This document shows, in pieces, positions 10,445-21,848 of a DNA stretch of 64,000 bases (its first letter is position 1; each line of letters opens with the position of its first letter). Source of the DNA: Sphaerosporella brunnea. Taxonomy: Eukaryota > Ascomycota > Pezizomycetes > Pezizales > Pyronemataceae. The translations under genes and the position numbers were made by a program. The notes beneath the pieces were generated by a model. It had not been told where the DNA came from, did not search any database, and saw nothing but the letters and a program-made list of their open reading frames with translations. The stretch covers positions 1 through 64,000 of the forward strand of contig VXIS01000272.1 in assembly GCA_008704415.1 (NCBI GenBank), given 5' to 3'.

Positions 10445-10780
10445 TCACCCACACCTCCACACATACATGCCATCCCTGTCATTGAGGTTAACATTGGCGC
10501 CCTGCGCCTGCCGCGTGTCCACCCACACCTCCCCACATACATGCCATCCCTGTCATTGAGGTTAACATTGGCGCCCTGCGCCTGCCGCGTGTCCACCCAC
10601 ACCTCCCCACATACATGCCATCCCTGTCATTGAGGTTAACATTGGCGCCCTGCGCCTGCCGCGTGTCCACCCACACCTCCCCACATACATGCCATCCCTG
10701 TCATTGAGGTTAACATTGGCGCCCTGCGCCTGCCGCGTGTCCACCCACACCTCCCCACATACATGCCATCCCTGTCATTA
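10445..10780 (+). repeat. 74-bp tandem repeat, about 4.5 copies
   Basis: Near-identical 74-bp units (core GAGGTTAACATTGGCGCCCT) run head to tail with no unique spacers. Frames across it repeat every 74 bp in shifting phase and are not genes. Confidence 0.9.
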
Positions 10781-10895
10781 AGGCTGCACAATTTTGTTTA
10801 AATCATATTGTATTCGTAAGGCTGCACAAGATACACTAAATAAAAAGTCGTTACCTCCGCCCTCCCCACAACCAAGAAACGGAGACAGCAAAAAC

Positions 10896-11207
10896 ATGGA
10901 GAACGAATGTAGGTTTTGAAGCAACAGGAGTACAGTTTGAATGTTACTGATCACTGTGGCAGTCCGAGAATTTTCTGAGCGATTGGTAGACGTTTTTCGT
11001 CCATTTCACCAGCGAGCCGTGGAAGCAGAAAGCCTCCTGCAGGAAATGAAGGCCGAGCTTTCAGCTGAGCGACAGAAGTACTTGCAGGCGTGCAAAGAAA
11101 ACACAGAGCTCCGAGCACGTATCCAATCAATGGAAAATGAAAACATTTTGCGGGCAAAATGTGGCGGGAATTTCAACAAGGATACCAAGAAGGGAAGCAG
11201 TACCTGA
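10896..11207 (+). CDS. Short coiled-coil protein
   Basis: Exon 1 is only 13 nt (10896-10908, MENE plus one base). A 54-nt intron (GTAGGT..GGCAG, branch TACTGAT) leads to exon 2 (10963-11207). The 85-residue product is mostly a heptad-like helix (SLLQEMKAELSAERQ, then ARIQSMENENIL) with a Lys-rich end. No family recognised. Confidence 0.5.
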
Positions 11208-11261
11208 GCAAGTTTGTCAATGCTATAGTATGCTATGGAATGCCCTTTTCTACTGCACTGC

Positions 11262-13020
11262 TCAACAGTATGATACAGTAGTCAAACCCTTCTCGTGAAA
11301 GTCAAGTTCTTCCAGCCGAGGTTGTACATCTCTGGTGACCAAATCCGCCAAAACCTGGCGGATGGTTGTTCGGATTTCTTTTCCAGCGCAGACTGCATCC
11401 ATTTAGCTTTTCAGTACACCACCGATCTCCACATTTACGTACCAGACACCATAATTTTGCCTCCTCCTCCTATCCTAATCCCCGCTTTCAGTAGTTTTTC
11501 CACATCCATGTCTTCATACAGTGTGTAAACACGACGGTGACTCCCAAAGGCCACACCATGCCCTTTTAGCTTGTTGTCATTTTTGGGAGCATATCGGATG
11601 TATTTCATGAACTTCGTGCAAAAACATTAGTCAAAGACTTCAGGTTAAGGATACATGCTTTACCGTGCGATCATTCTCTTCGAAGTCAAACAGGGGGCGG
11701 TTTGGATTCGTTGTGGCTGTGTCATTGTTCTGCGCAGTAGGAACGGAAATATCTTCCCGAAGAAGTCCAGGCATCCAGTCCTCGACACAGTTGATGATCT
11801 CTTCACTGTCTACCCTCCAATAAAGACGAACAGTCCTAGTCACGCATCTTCGATTGCGATTATCGGCTAATAGTCGTTTAATGTAGGGTAGGTGCGCGAC
11901 AATCCCAAAATTCGTAGCAAACATCAGAACCGTCCCATATGATCCGAAGTCCTTTTCATGACCGTAGGGGCCTTCCACAAGGACTTTAAACTCTGAATCC
12001 AAGTATCTGAATGGTCCCTTTTTATCGATAAGAAGGTCCACTGTAGTTGAGCTATCCGCTTCATAAGACCAGGAGGTAACAATAAACGGACGAGTCCGGA
12101 AAAGGCCCCAGAAACCGATACCAGGAACTCGAATGTAGACAGTCTGCCCTGCTTGGAAATTCCAAGGCGTTGCAACTTTCAACAATATATGTAAACCGCT
12201 GGGGTTGCGGGTGACAACAGAACCAGTGCTGCCACTGCGGCCCGTGCGCCAGTTAAAACTACGATGCAGCATCAGAGATAGGCGCGAGAAGAAAGTAAGA
12301 GCCCAGCCTGTATAGAATGCTATCAAATATATTTTCGTTCGCCATTGTGGAACGTGATACCACAATGATACTGCTGCAACTACTGTAAATAGTATGTGAA
12401 GTTTGACGAACAGATCGAAGAATAGTCGACGGAAGAAGTTGAGGGAGAATAAAACGAGCGAAGAAATTGCGCTAATTGCCTGCAATCTTAAACATCCTTC
12501 TTTAGAAACCGATGAGATTGACACATACTGTCAGCCCTGCCACCATTTGAGTAGTCATGCGCCCCAGGCACCCCCCGAATATCACTAATGAAGCTATTAA
12601 GTGGACTATGCTATGCACTGCCGTGACTCGACCAATCCAGCGGTGCATTCGAGAATACGCAAGCATTGAAACCCCGAGGTAATTTGTGATCAAGCTCGCA
12701 TGTGCTCCCAGACCAAGAGGCATTATGTTGATCAAGGCCATCGTTCCGGATCTTGATCTTAGTGCGGCTAAAGAGGTAACCCCGAGACCTGTTGTGACCG
12801 CATTCGCTGCGATATACAGGAGAAGAATAATCAGATGCATCACCGTAAAGGTGTCCGAGCCTCGGATTCTGTTCGAAACTTGGCGATATTCAAGATACTT
12901 GAGTACCAGATAGGACAGCCAAGGCAGCAATTTCGTTAGAAAAAACGAGAGAATGTACCACGAGAATAGGATAGCCACCGGGGCACCTAGGGATACTGCA
13001 TACCATTGCGTGACCTCCAT
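11262..13020 (-). CDS. Ferric reductase (FRE/NOX-type flavocytochrome), four exons
   Basis: Membrane oxidoreductase that passes electrons from NAD(P)H through FAD and two haems to extracellular ferric or cupric ions. Exons on minus: 13020-12529, 12479-11664, 11611-11443, 11392-11262; all phases match and give 535 residues. Haem-ligand histidines are visible in HRWIGRVTAVHSIVH and later LH...WYH (13-residue spacing). The FAD site is RPFIVTSW, the nucleotide site VEGPYG, then a conserved end with KIMVSVCAGKEIR formed only by splicing exon 3 to exon 4. The start at 13020 is the first ATG; a GTG-led extension is ignored. It lies divergent from the pseudokinase, 142 bp apart. Substrate (iron or copper) cannot be told from sequence. 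Confidence 0.9.
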
Positions 13021-13162
13021 GTTGCATGCCTTTGAAAGTAAGGAAGTTGCCACCTTATAATACGAGGAGAGCCAGATATAGATAGAGCAGTTTCAGGCTC
13101 CCCAAAAAAAATATATACAATCCTTCTCACATCCTCCTAGCGCTAGGTAGCGGGCATCCAAG

Positions 13163-14111
13163 ATGCGACCATCCAAAATGCGACCATTAACCTTCTGGAA
13201 CAGCCAGGGAACATCAATTGTGGGAGAAATTCCATCTTCCACACCGTCACAACTTTCTGAGGATTTACCGAATTCACCTGTTCGGCAGCAATTAGTAGCG
13301 GAACCCACCTCACCACCGTCACCACAGCAGGACCCACATCTTAAATTATTTTGTCTATCGAACCCCTCAGCTAGTATCTTTTCTCCGGGCGTCAAGCAAG
13401 GTAACCCGTGGGTCGAGTACCAGTCATTCATGGTGACTCGATTAGGCGGGGAGACCACACTTGCATTCAAAAAACCCCATGGGAAAGTTGTCGCCATACA
13501 AGAACTGGACAACACACGGGGCTTAGACATTGCTGCTCTGTTACGGGCTCTAACACATATCGACGCAAATATCGTTCGCATTTTTGAGGGATATGTCTTC
13601 AAGGGAAGCACGTTCCTCATTCAAGAGTGCATGGATGCCCGCTTGTCGGAGGTGATTGCTTGCCCGTCCAAATTGGAGGAACACCACATAGCAACTGTGT
13701 GTGTAGAGGTTTGTCCCTCGAATCGAAGCGTTACGCTTCCCCCTCGTATCTCATTCCTCAGCTGATGTGCGGTAGATTCTCCGCGGGATCCAGTTCCTCC
13801 GATCCTGCGGTCTTTTCCATGCTGAATTGACATCTTCGAATATATTGCTCTCCATGGAAGGTAAAGTTAAGATAGGGAACCTAGCGCAGTGCTCAAATAT
13901 TGTCCGCGGTCTAAATGATCTCGAAGCGTTGGGCCGATTGGCGATAGAAATGATGGAGCCCGAACGCATGGCCGTCGAAGAAAAGTCAGAGCTGCACCAG
14001 CCAGAGCTCTGGTCATCAAATGCGATAAACTTCATAGATGCTACTAGTCTTGAAACACCCGATGGGCTTGCAAAGGTAGCTCGGACGATCTTTGGTGCGT
14101 TTCATCGCTAA
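13163..14111 (+). CDS. Degenerate protein kinase (pseudokinase)
   Basis: Exons 13163-13708 and 13776-14111 join in phase 0 (67-nt intron, GTTTGT..GGTAG) to give 293 residues. After a disordered N-terminus the kinase fold is clear: VTRLGG loop, VVAIQELD where VAIK is expected (Lys to Gln), an LTHIDANIVRIFEG region, then LRGIQFL, GLFHAELTSSNILL in place of HRDxTSSNILL, KIGNLAQ in place of KIADFGQ, and a shortened C-lobe with LGRLAIEMME. Catalytic Lys, HRD and DFG are all changed, so catalysis is unlikely and a scaffold or decoy role is inferred. The closest overall pattern is STE20/PAK-like. The activation segment is very short. Confidence 0.75.
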
Positions 14112-14284
14112 TAGATTGATTGAAGCACTCATTCTTGAAACAAGCCAAAGGCAGGAAAAGCCTTTGTGCCCATGTTCGACTTTGTCAGTACGTTATACAT
14201 AGGGAATGGAAGGTAATAGAAGAGCAGCAACCTATTGTTAAGTCTCTGTAACGATCGTTTGTGGAGGAATGTTTACATGTTGTC

Positions 14285-14630
14285 TAGTTTTTTGTTTGTT
14301 TTAATCATGATGTATTCGGCCGCTTGCGGCCATGACATATAGATATACATGACAGACTACCCTTGGACCTCAAGGGTCCACAGACGGGCGTGTCTTAAGG
14401 AAATAGATAGGAGAGAATAAAGGAAATTCGTATAGTAGACGCAAGGAAAGGATATGGTTTCGGTCATTACATTCTATGGCTTTGCCGGCCATTCCCACAT
14501 CGGTACACGCAAGGAAATCCAGAACCGCTGCAGTGCAGCGTTCATCTGCCATTATCGCTTTTATAGGGATGGGGTCTTTTTCCACCCACTGCCTTTTTTA
14601 TCTGCCTGCTCCGTGGCAGCCCTAATCGAA
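14285..14630 (-). mobile_element. 5'-truncated LINE with 10-bp TSD
   Basis: On the minus strand it encodes the LINE C-terminal pattern ADERCTAAVLDFLACTDVGM, followed by the 3' untranslated region, the GGCCGCAAGCGGCC hairpin and a CATGATTAAAAC A-rich tail. ACATGTTGTC lies on both sides (14275-14284 and 14631-14640). Confidence 0.85.
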
Positions 14631-14786
14631 ACATGTTGTCCAGTATCGCTGCTGGCAAGATGAGTGGTTTCAGTTTGGTGTGTGTTTTATTTAGAAGGTC
14701 CAAATTAAAATTGTGATACCACACTAAAATCTGCACAGGCAAGATGTAACAGAAACAAATTTAACACGGTAACGCACACCACAACC

Positions 14787-14917
14787 TTTCCTTCTACCCA
14801 AAGACAGGGGGCCCTGGCACCGCGCGATGCGGAGATTCAGCTGACGTGCGGGGTTGAATTGTATCTATCCATATGCCATGATCGCACGCGGTCGAATGCA
14901 ATATGATTAAAACAAAC
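14787..14917 (+). mobile_element. Short LINE 3' end
   Basis: Hairpin variant ATGATCGCACGCGGTCGAAT followed by ATATGATTAAAAC. Flanked by ACCACAACC and ACCACAGCC, a likely target duplication with one mismatch. Confidence 0.65.
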
Positions 14918-14984
14918 AAACCACAGCCCTCCAGTGGAGAACGGTACAAAACCTGGCTTTTTCGATCTTCATCTGCTACCTCAA

Positions 14985-15242
14985 TCACGCCTTGCTGCGC
15001 CCTGCTTTTCTCTTTTTTAGTTCTCCCCGTCCTTCCTCTAGCTCTTCCCCGGAACCGAGTCTCTTGCGGATTAGGATGCGTAGGGCGGAATCTTGGGCTT
15101 CTGTAGTATTGTGTCGGCTTGATTCGGTCGCCTCAAGAAATAAGAACATTTTCGCTTCAATGCTAGACTTAACAGCATTCAGTATCAGATCCTTGGGAAT
15201 GTGAGTCCCGGTACTTGGGTAGCGGAAGGAATATTTTGCCAT
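14985..15242 (-). CDS. Small hypothetical protein with basic tail
   Basis: An 85-residue frame from ATG 15242 begins MAKYSFRYPSTG, has a helical middle and ends with a Lys/Arg cluster (LKKRKAGRSKA). It does not cross any repeat seen in the window. No family recognised. Confidence 0.4.
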   Translation of the reverse strand: MAKYSFRYPSTGTHIPKDLILNAVKSSIEAKMFLFLEATESSRHNTTEAQDSALRILIRKRLGSGEELEEGRGELKKRKAGRSKA

Positions 15243-15257
15243 CGGGAGCTGTCGCAC

Positions 15258-15691
15258 TATATCTTCCGGAGGCGTGTTCTGATCGATCTTTAAATGATCC
15301 CTTCGGACCAGACCAGTGGTGAGGATTACGTATATTGGTACGGTCCCGGACTAGATTCATACGGTTAGCACCAAACACCGTGATGGAGGGGTTAGTACCT
15401 CTCCGAAGTCCTGTAACAACGTCAGATAGTTCATTAATAAGGTAAAATGGCAGAACGGGATGATATATATACCGCCATCAACGTGTCATCCGCCGCTGCG
15501 AAGGCATCAGTGTGCTGCGGCTGGGCGCTGGCATTGGAATTTTCTGTTCCGACCGGGGCCTCGGGTGAGCCCTACAACCAAATTGTATCAGATGTACCCT
15601 GTGGCGTCAGGAAAAGGTGGTAGATACTACCATAAACGCATCAAAGGGCTGCTCTTCAGTTTCTGGAGGGCTTGAAAATGTTTTTGGGGAA
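15258..15691. other. Intergenic
   Basis: No supported gene or repeat; it is probably the 3' flank of the DUF3723 gene. Confidence 0.4.
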
Positions 15692-17525
15692 CTAGGAACT
15701 TCCTAATGGCCATAAGTTAATATTTTGTGGACTAGCGGCCAGTGAACTTACAGATAAGCCGCTGCCGTGCGGCTCGAATAGGGTATGGAAGAAAGAGAGC
15801 TTCACAAACAAGGAGCACAGGTACTCTGGGTTCAATTTATACATCAGAGGCAGAAAGAGAAAACCTTTATCATGTGTATGATCGTTTTCGAATGGGCGGC
15901 CGCACCGTCTTTGGAGGTCTTCATCATCAATATTGCGCCCATATCCAGGAGGGCGTGCAATCGCTCTCTTCTTAAATGACTGTAGAACCTCCGCTACAGT
16001 GGCCAGCTTTGTTTCGAAACCATCGTGTTTATATGCTTCTTGAGGTCGAGCTTTCTCCAAGAACTCCCGAGCGGTACCCAAATGAGGATTTACAGCTTTG
16101 ATATTCCTGATGTTGTCAGAATCAAAACCTAATCGCTGTGCCAAATCCGCAAAATCGAAGATAACGGTAACATCCGGATCATGGTTGGTTGGTTTCGTCA
16201 TTTTGTGTTCTTTTTGCGGAGTGAATTCGACCATTTCGGGGAAGTGCCGCATTGCATATAGCCACAGTTGTTGGTAACCAACTTCCATTCTGCAATGAAA
16301 ATCCCTGGGCCTATAGGTCTGAAATTCTCCTTCGGCGATCTCTACAGGGCATGTATTGTCCGCTCCTTCGATTCCGGGGACAAACATGTGTTCAAAAGCC
16401 TTGAAGACGGAATTCCCCTTGAGATCACCACACAGCAGTTTCATAACCTTCGACAAAGGTTCCAAGTACTTCATATCCTCAAAGAAAGTAGTAATTGTTG
16501 GTATGAGACCGGTTGTCTTGGTCAATAGGTTTTCAAGGACTCCCCGCCGCTGGTCACCGCTGAGACCGGGGAATAACAAGAATTGACCATTGTTCATCTT
16601 CTTTGCCATCAACGTGTGGATGCGAGTGGCCTCTTCCTTTGAGCTACTAGGCGCACGCAGCTTCAAACTTTCAACTGTATTGAAGTCCACAGTTTGCATT
16701 GCCTCAGTGGTTCTTAATATCACAACCCATGTGTGTTTGACACGCGTGAGATACCTAACCATTTCCTCCCGGAAGTCAGTAATTTTCTTCTTCTTTTCCA
16801 GTGCACGGATTTACCTCATCGCACTTCAAGGTGAGAAATCGGTGTAACGCTCCCAGCTTGATTCCTACCCACAGCCCCGGTAATGGTAGTAAATCCGTAA
16901 ATGCTTTGAGGAACATAGAATGGCCCATAAGTTGTTTCACCTCTTTCCTCTTTGTCTTTAACAAGCGAGACATCCATTCTCCAACCTCCCGTTGGTTGCA
17001 CTCTTGATGACATAGAAGGATTTGTCGCAAAATTTCTCCATCCGTAATGTTGAGGCTATTCAGATACTCGAAGTTGAAATATGGGCCAAGCTGGGAATCG
17101 TTGTGATCTTGCAGATAGAGGTCCACTACCCACCATTGATCCTTTGGTGGCAGATATTGAATGGCTGCAATAAGTCGATGTTTTCCATGAAGGCATTCTA
17201 ATGATGATTCCGGAAATTGGACTCTCGCTGGTTTAAATGTTGAGGGCTTCATCAAGTCGCCATATTCCACGCCTGATTTTTGCAAACTGGAATCAAGTAA
17301 TTCCTGGGTTACAAAAACTGGAACGTGGTTCTGCGGTTCTGCGGGTAGACAGCCTTTTAATTCAAAGATTTCTTTCAACCTTGTAACATTCTTGTCGTTT
17401 ACTGCTTGCCCTTTTGCTTCGACAATGTTAATTGCTGATATGCGAACCAAAGCTGACCCCTTAAAGCGAAGGTCTCTCTGCTGCAGAAGTAACGTATGCT
17501 GTTCAAAAGACTGATTGTTGGCCAT
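15692..17525 (-). CDS. DUF3723-family protein
   Basis: Exons 17525-16815 and 16765-15692 (49-nt intron, GTAAAT..GGGAG) give 594 residues in phase 0. The splice restores KCDEEMVRYL, a conserved DUF3723 junction. Other family marks: LHGKHRLIAA, WWVVDLYLQD, ITDGEILRQI, PGLWVGIKLG, and near the C-terminus RCGRPFENDHTHDK. The family is abundant in ascomycetes and its function is unknown. The start is the ATG at 17525 behind a TATATAGAG box; the longer frame to 17744 runs through the promoter. It is divergent from the RING-patatin gene, 227 bp apart. Confidence 0.85.
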
Positions 17526-17752
17526 GATTGTGAGTTTCGAGCAATCAGAATCACCAGCTCTATATACATTTATGGAAACAACCGCTATTTTTGTAGCCTT
17601 GAGTGGGCGCTTATCAGTGTAGCGTCCACTTTTGGTCCCGCGTCCACTTTTGGCTATCATGGCTAAAACTGGAGCCGGAAGAGAGGGTATATAAGCTTGT
17701 GTTGTGTAGCGAAGTTCTATGTACGAAGTTCTATGTACAAACAATAAGAGCG
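17526..17752. promoter_or_regulatory. Bidirectional promoter with two direct repeats
   Basis: Two TATA-like boxes face apart: TATATAG on minus near 17567 (DUF3723) and TATATAAG on plus near 17688 (RING-patatin). Between them GCGTCCACTTTTGG is duplicated (17624-17655). Immediately upstream of the plus start GAAGTTCTATGTAC is repeated head to tail (17711-17738). These are candidate operator or initiator elements; binding factors are unknown. Confidence 0.55.
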
Positions 17753-20700
17753 ATGGATTGCAAGCATTCAGACTGGTTGCACGTTGTTGCGCCCTCCACT
17801 CTCCAAGATTTCAACAGACTCCAAGCGTTGATAACTTGCGGGGCCTTTCCCGATCCAGAACATCAAGCGCCATCTATGATTACCTTTGTGGGGGGTACAG
17901 CAAAAACACGGGCGCTTAACAAATTACTAGGACGAAAACATGAGCGATGTGGTACTCGTGCTGACGTTGCAGTGCATGTGTATCCCGGCACTCATAGCAC
18001 AAGCAGCCCGACACTTATTGCAGATTTTGCGCTTTCACCTAGAGCTCCTGTGGTACCAGCTTTCTCTGGAACACCATGCCACGAAATAATCACTCGACCG
18101 TTGGCGGTTCCGGACACAGGGGCAAAGAAACTGAAAGAAATTGTCCTCTCAAAGCTTTTCGGCCCTTTCACCGATATTCTTTGCATTTTCATGTCTGACT
18201 TCGGAGGTCTTGAGAATATTGTCACATTGCTGGCAACCTGGATTGCACAGAATACTTTGGATAGGGCGAATCCTCGATTCTATCCACAACTGATGCTCCT
18301 TATGGAGAAACCCGCAGTACCAGCCCACCGTGATTCGATTACTGCTCAAATACTACGAGAGCTACTCGCCTCTAAGCACCTCGATCCATCCACGTGCTTC
18401 TCCAGACTCGATGTGTTGTGTATGCCGTCCTTTACACGGGGATCATTAGTGAAATATCTTTTTCCCATCCTCGATGACACTCGCAGCGCTAGGCGGCAGG
18501 TCCAGGCGCTGTTTTCTATGACTCATTTTGCTACTCTTTTCAAGTACGCATGCGACAACATGTCAAAAAGCATGGAGCCTCTCAATTTTATCAGCGCCAG
18601 TAGACTTCAAAACCCGGTTCCAGCATCTTTCGGTAGCCACATCTATAGGTTTTTCAGCAGTTTCACCTCGTCAATCGCCATATATAAATGTGCTGTTCCG
18701 TTAGTGGCATCCAGTCTCGTCTTGGATGCTGCACCGCCAGGGATGCATTGTGAGTGTTCCCAGCCTTGCTCGCGCATTCATTGACGGCAACAGTATACGA
18801 TTCGAGAATGGTTTTCCAAACCTTATACAAAGAGCAATGTAAAATTGCCATGTACCGGTTTCTGCCCCAGGAAGCACCTAGGCTATTGGGCGAGCTTGAA
18901 CTCAACTTCATAAAAATGATGAAACATATCGGAGAAAGTCAGATCTCATCCGCCGCAAATCATGGACAACTTTTGGAAATCCATCGGCCAACAATCAAGC
19001 AATTCCGCAGTGAGTTGTCTTGCTTTGTTTGTTTAGCCCGTCGACCGGACAAAGGATTAGTCTGCGGCCACCTATTATGTGAAACTTGCATCCAGATTTT
19101 TGGACGATCCAGGGCTGACGAGCCCCACACATTCTACGTGGATAATTGTATCATTTGCGGCGCGGACACTCAATGCTTTATGGTTAGGTTGAAGCCACCG
19201 TCGGCTGGTATTCGGATCTTGAGCGTGGATGGCGGTGGTGTGAGGGGTGTGATTCCCCTGCAGGCCTTACAGGAACTGGAGAGTGCTATTGGAAATAGGA
19301 TCGGATACACCATTCCAATACAGGAAAATTTCGATCTGGCTTTTGGGACTAGTTCCGGCGGTTTGATCATCCTCGGACTGTTTCTCAATGGATGGTCCGT
19401 GTCTCATTGCTTGAAACAATTCCTCTCCTTGGCAAAAAATGCCTTTCATCCACGCAAACTCTTCGTTCCATTCATGCGCAAATTGGCCGATATTATTGTG
19501 GCATTCATTACAGATAGTCGTTACAACGCTAGAGGACTCGAAAGTGTACTGCAGGAAACCTTCGGAGAATCCCGTTCCATGCTTGACTGGTCCACGAAAC
19601 AGTATTCGACCAAGATAGCAGTGACAGCCACCACAGTTAATGGCACATTACCTTGTTTGTTTTCGAATTATGGTAGTAGTGACCAGGCCCGTGCAATAGA
19701 CTGCGGTAAGAATTCACACACACTGCATAACTTGATCATACTAACGAATACAAGGTTACACTGTCGAAGGTCCGAAAGAGGGGGGGCGCGGGATACTAGT
19801 TTGGGAGGCGTATGGTGTCAATATTCCCCACGAGTCCAAAGCTAATCGTGACTAGTGCAAGGTGCACTACAGCGGCTCCATGGTACATCGATAACTCACT
19901 AAGGAAGACTACAACTGACCCAACCTGTGAAGGTTCTATCCACCCAAGTGTGTCCCTAGCTTAGGGATATTTCAAGATGGTGGTTTAAAACACAACAACC
20001 CATCTGGTATTGCTATCTGGGAATCAAAGTTTTTATGGCCACAGTCAGCAGAAAACAACCTGGACATCATTGTTTCCATGGGTACGGGCACAGCGTCAGG
20101 TTCCACAGGGTCAGATACGGGTACTGGGGAGACTCTCCGCCGATTCATCCCGCGCTTGTACCACTCGTTCATTTCTTCTCTTGATGGGCAGAAGATTTGG
20201 ACTGAACTCTATAATCATATGCCGGGGAGTGCATCGGACAAGTATTTCCGTTTCAACGTTCATTTTGATGGCAAGGAGCCTGAAATTGATGACCTAGACG
20301 CAATGTTCAAGCTGAAGGACGGCAATTTTCCGAATTCAAACCTCCTGGTCAACAAGGAGACTGAATCGGAGGTCGCGTAGTCTCTAATTGCCAAACAGTT
20401 CTACTTTGAACTTGAAAGGCTCCCGGTCTACCGTGGAGGGGTATACATCTGTGAAGGGAACATATACTGTCGCTTTTCAGGCGCCCCGCGGGTGGCTCTA
20501 TTGAATTACCTCGTTGGAATCTCTGCTAGCTTTCATTTGGGTAACGTTCCCGTGGTACGAGGACTTCGGGCACCAATTTCCATCCGAAACCGGGCTTTCT
20601 GCGAAAAGATTGCATTTTCTGTCAAGAGCCTGACTGAGGAGATATGCATCTCTCTTCATGGAATACACGCGAAAACAAGAACCATAAGCGGATTCCCGAC

Positions 20701-20824
20701 ATCGATCTCGGCACTGATGCGGAATCAGCGTCTTGACTCAGTGTTCGGCTTTGAAGATCACTCCACACGGATGCGGACTGACTTCAACTGCCCTAGACCA
20801 TCTCCAAAGCGGCCTCGCATTTAG
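17753..20824 (+). pseudogene. RING-patatin phospholipase-like protein interrupted by TAG
   Basis: Exons 17753-18749, 18794-19705, 19755-19809, 19856-19926 and 19965-20824. Order: an N-terminal P-loop-like segment (FVGGTAKTRAL, degenerate), a Cys-rich RING-like module (CFVC, CGHLLCETC, CIICG), then patatin: oxyanion hole DGGGVRG, nucleophile elbow GTSSGG, VWEAARCTTAAPWY (made by two splices) and the catalytic DGG of FQDGGLKHNNP. Family role: acyl hydrolase, sometimes in fungal immune-like receptors. An in-frame TAG at 20378-20380 sits in conserved sequence; the frame then stays open for 147 codons (FYFELERLP ... PKRPRI) before the true stop at 20824. The fourth intron (38 nt) is unusually short. 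A 51-nt intron covering the TAG (GTCAAC..ACAG) is possible but has a poor donor. Confidence 0.8.
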
Positions 20825-21144
20825 ATTTTGTGGTAGAATAGGGATTTTAGTTTCCTGAGGTCGAAACAGGGTAGAAGAGCAGAGGTGTTGTTGCATTCAG
20901 TTTCAAATTGACAATTTGCGGAGTTCGGGAAAGTACAAAATCTGTTGGGTTTACATCTGAAGGCAGAATGACACGAAAGTATGTGGAGATCGGGCGCTGG
21001 TTTGCTGTCTAAACTTCTGAAGGCAATTGCAATTCTATTTGATCATAAAGTGAAAAAATAAATCTTTTGGTGGCGGACAATTCATTTGCTATTTCATTTG
21101 CTAGGTATTTGGACAAACAAAACCCTAACGTATGAACCAGCCGG
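20825..21144. other. Intergenic
   Basis: 3' flank of the patatin gene. A short AATAAATCTTTTGGTGGCGG near 21058 resembles part of the Con7-like 3' flank repeat. No gene. Confidence 0.4.
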
Positions 21145-21462
21145 TGCGGAAACCGCCCGGAAAGGCCAAGCCTGTGCGTTGGCACACCGAAAACCCCGCA
21201 CACTTTGGCTTCACGATGTTTTTGTGGTGGTGTCTGAGATAGGGTTGGAGGAGGTTTTTGGGTTCTCCCCTCGGGCGGCAGTCCGAAAGGCTGCCATATC
21301 GATTCACTCTTTTTACACGGTGTGATTTCCTTGGTCCTTTTTCCTCAAAAGAGCCGCAGGCCTCAGTAGTCGGCCTCGCCGAAGGGTAGTCTTTTCTCTT
21401 TACATATGTCATGGCCGCAAGCGGCGGAATACAATTAAACCCAAAAAAAAAAAAACAAAGCC
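21145..21462 (+). mobile_element. LINE/SINE-type 3' fragment
   Basis: It begins AACCGCCCGGAAAGG, the same sequence (inverted) as the 5' part of the insertion at 28,319-28,822. It continues through TTTCCTT...AAAGAGCCGC to the hairpin GGCCGCAAGCGGCG and an A-rich tail. Target duplications are not clear. Confidence 0.65.
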
Positions 21463-21848
21463 CGTGAGGCTTAGCTTTTTCAAGAGAGATCAACACGAGC
21501 GATTGTTTACTGTAACTACCTCGTATAGTTGAACTAGAATATATTAAATATACTGACTGTTTGAAGTTCTACAAGCGCGATAGATTTTTCGCGCGCCCCC
21601 TGCTAGCGCCGGAGTGGGGAGCCAACAGCGGCCACTATAGTCATTTTGAGGCCTAAAAGGTGCTCCCCAAGGTGACAGCCAAAACTTGACAGAGTCCATG
21701 TTCGGCTCCCTATGGCTAGTATATATAATGCCCCAAAGTCAGCAAACTTCTCCACAACACAAACCCCACTGGCCTAGAGCTAATACAAGCATTCGAATTT
21801 CGTACCGTTCCTGCCCAACCAACCGAAAAAAAATCATCCAACACCTAA

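Noticed and set aside
10445..10780. CRISPR-like regular repeats
   Set aside because: Units are contiguous 74-bp copies with no unique spacers, and the genome is eukaryotic; a plain minisatellite.
17603..17752. N-terminal extension of the RING-patatin protein
   Set aside because: It would begin upstream of the TATA box at 17,688 and read through the promoter; ATG 17753 fits the transcript start.
20378..20380. TAG as selenocysteine or pyrrolysine
   Set aside because: Neither recoding system is expected for TAG in ascomycete nuclei; a nonsense change or missed intron is simpler.
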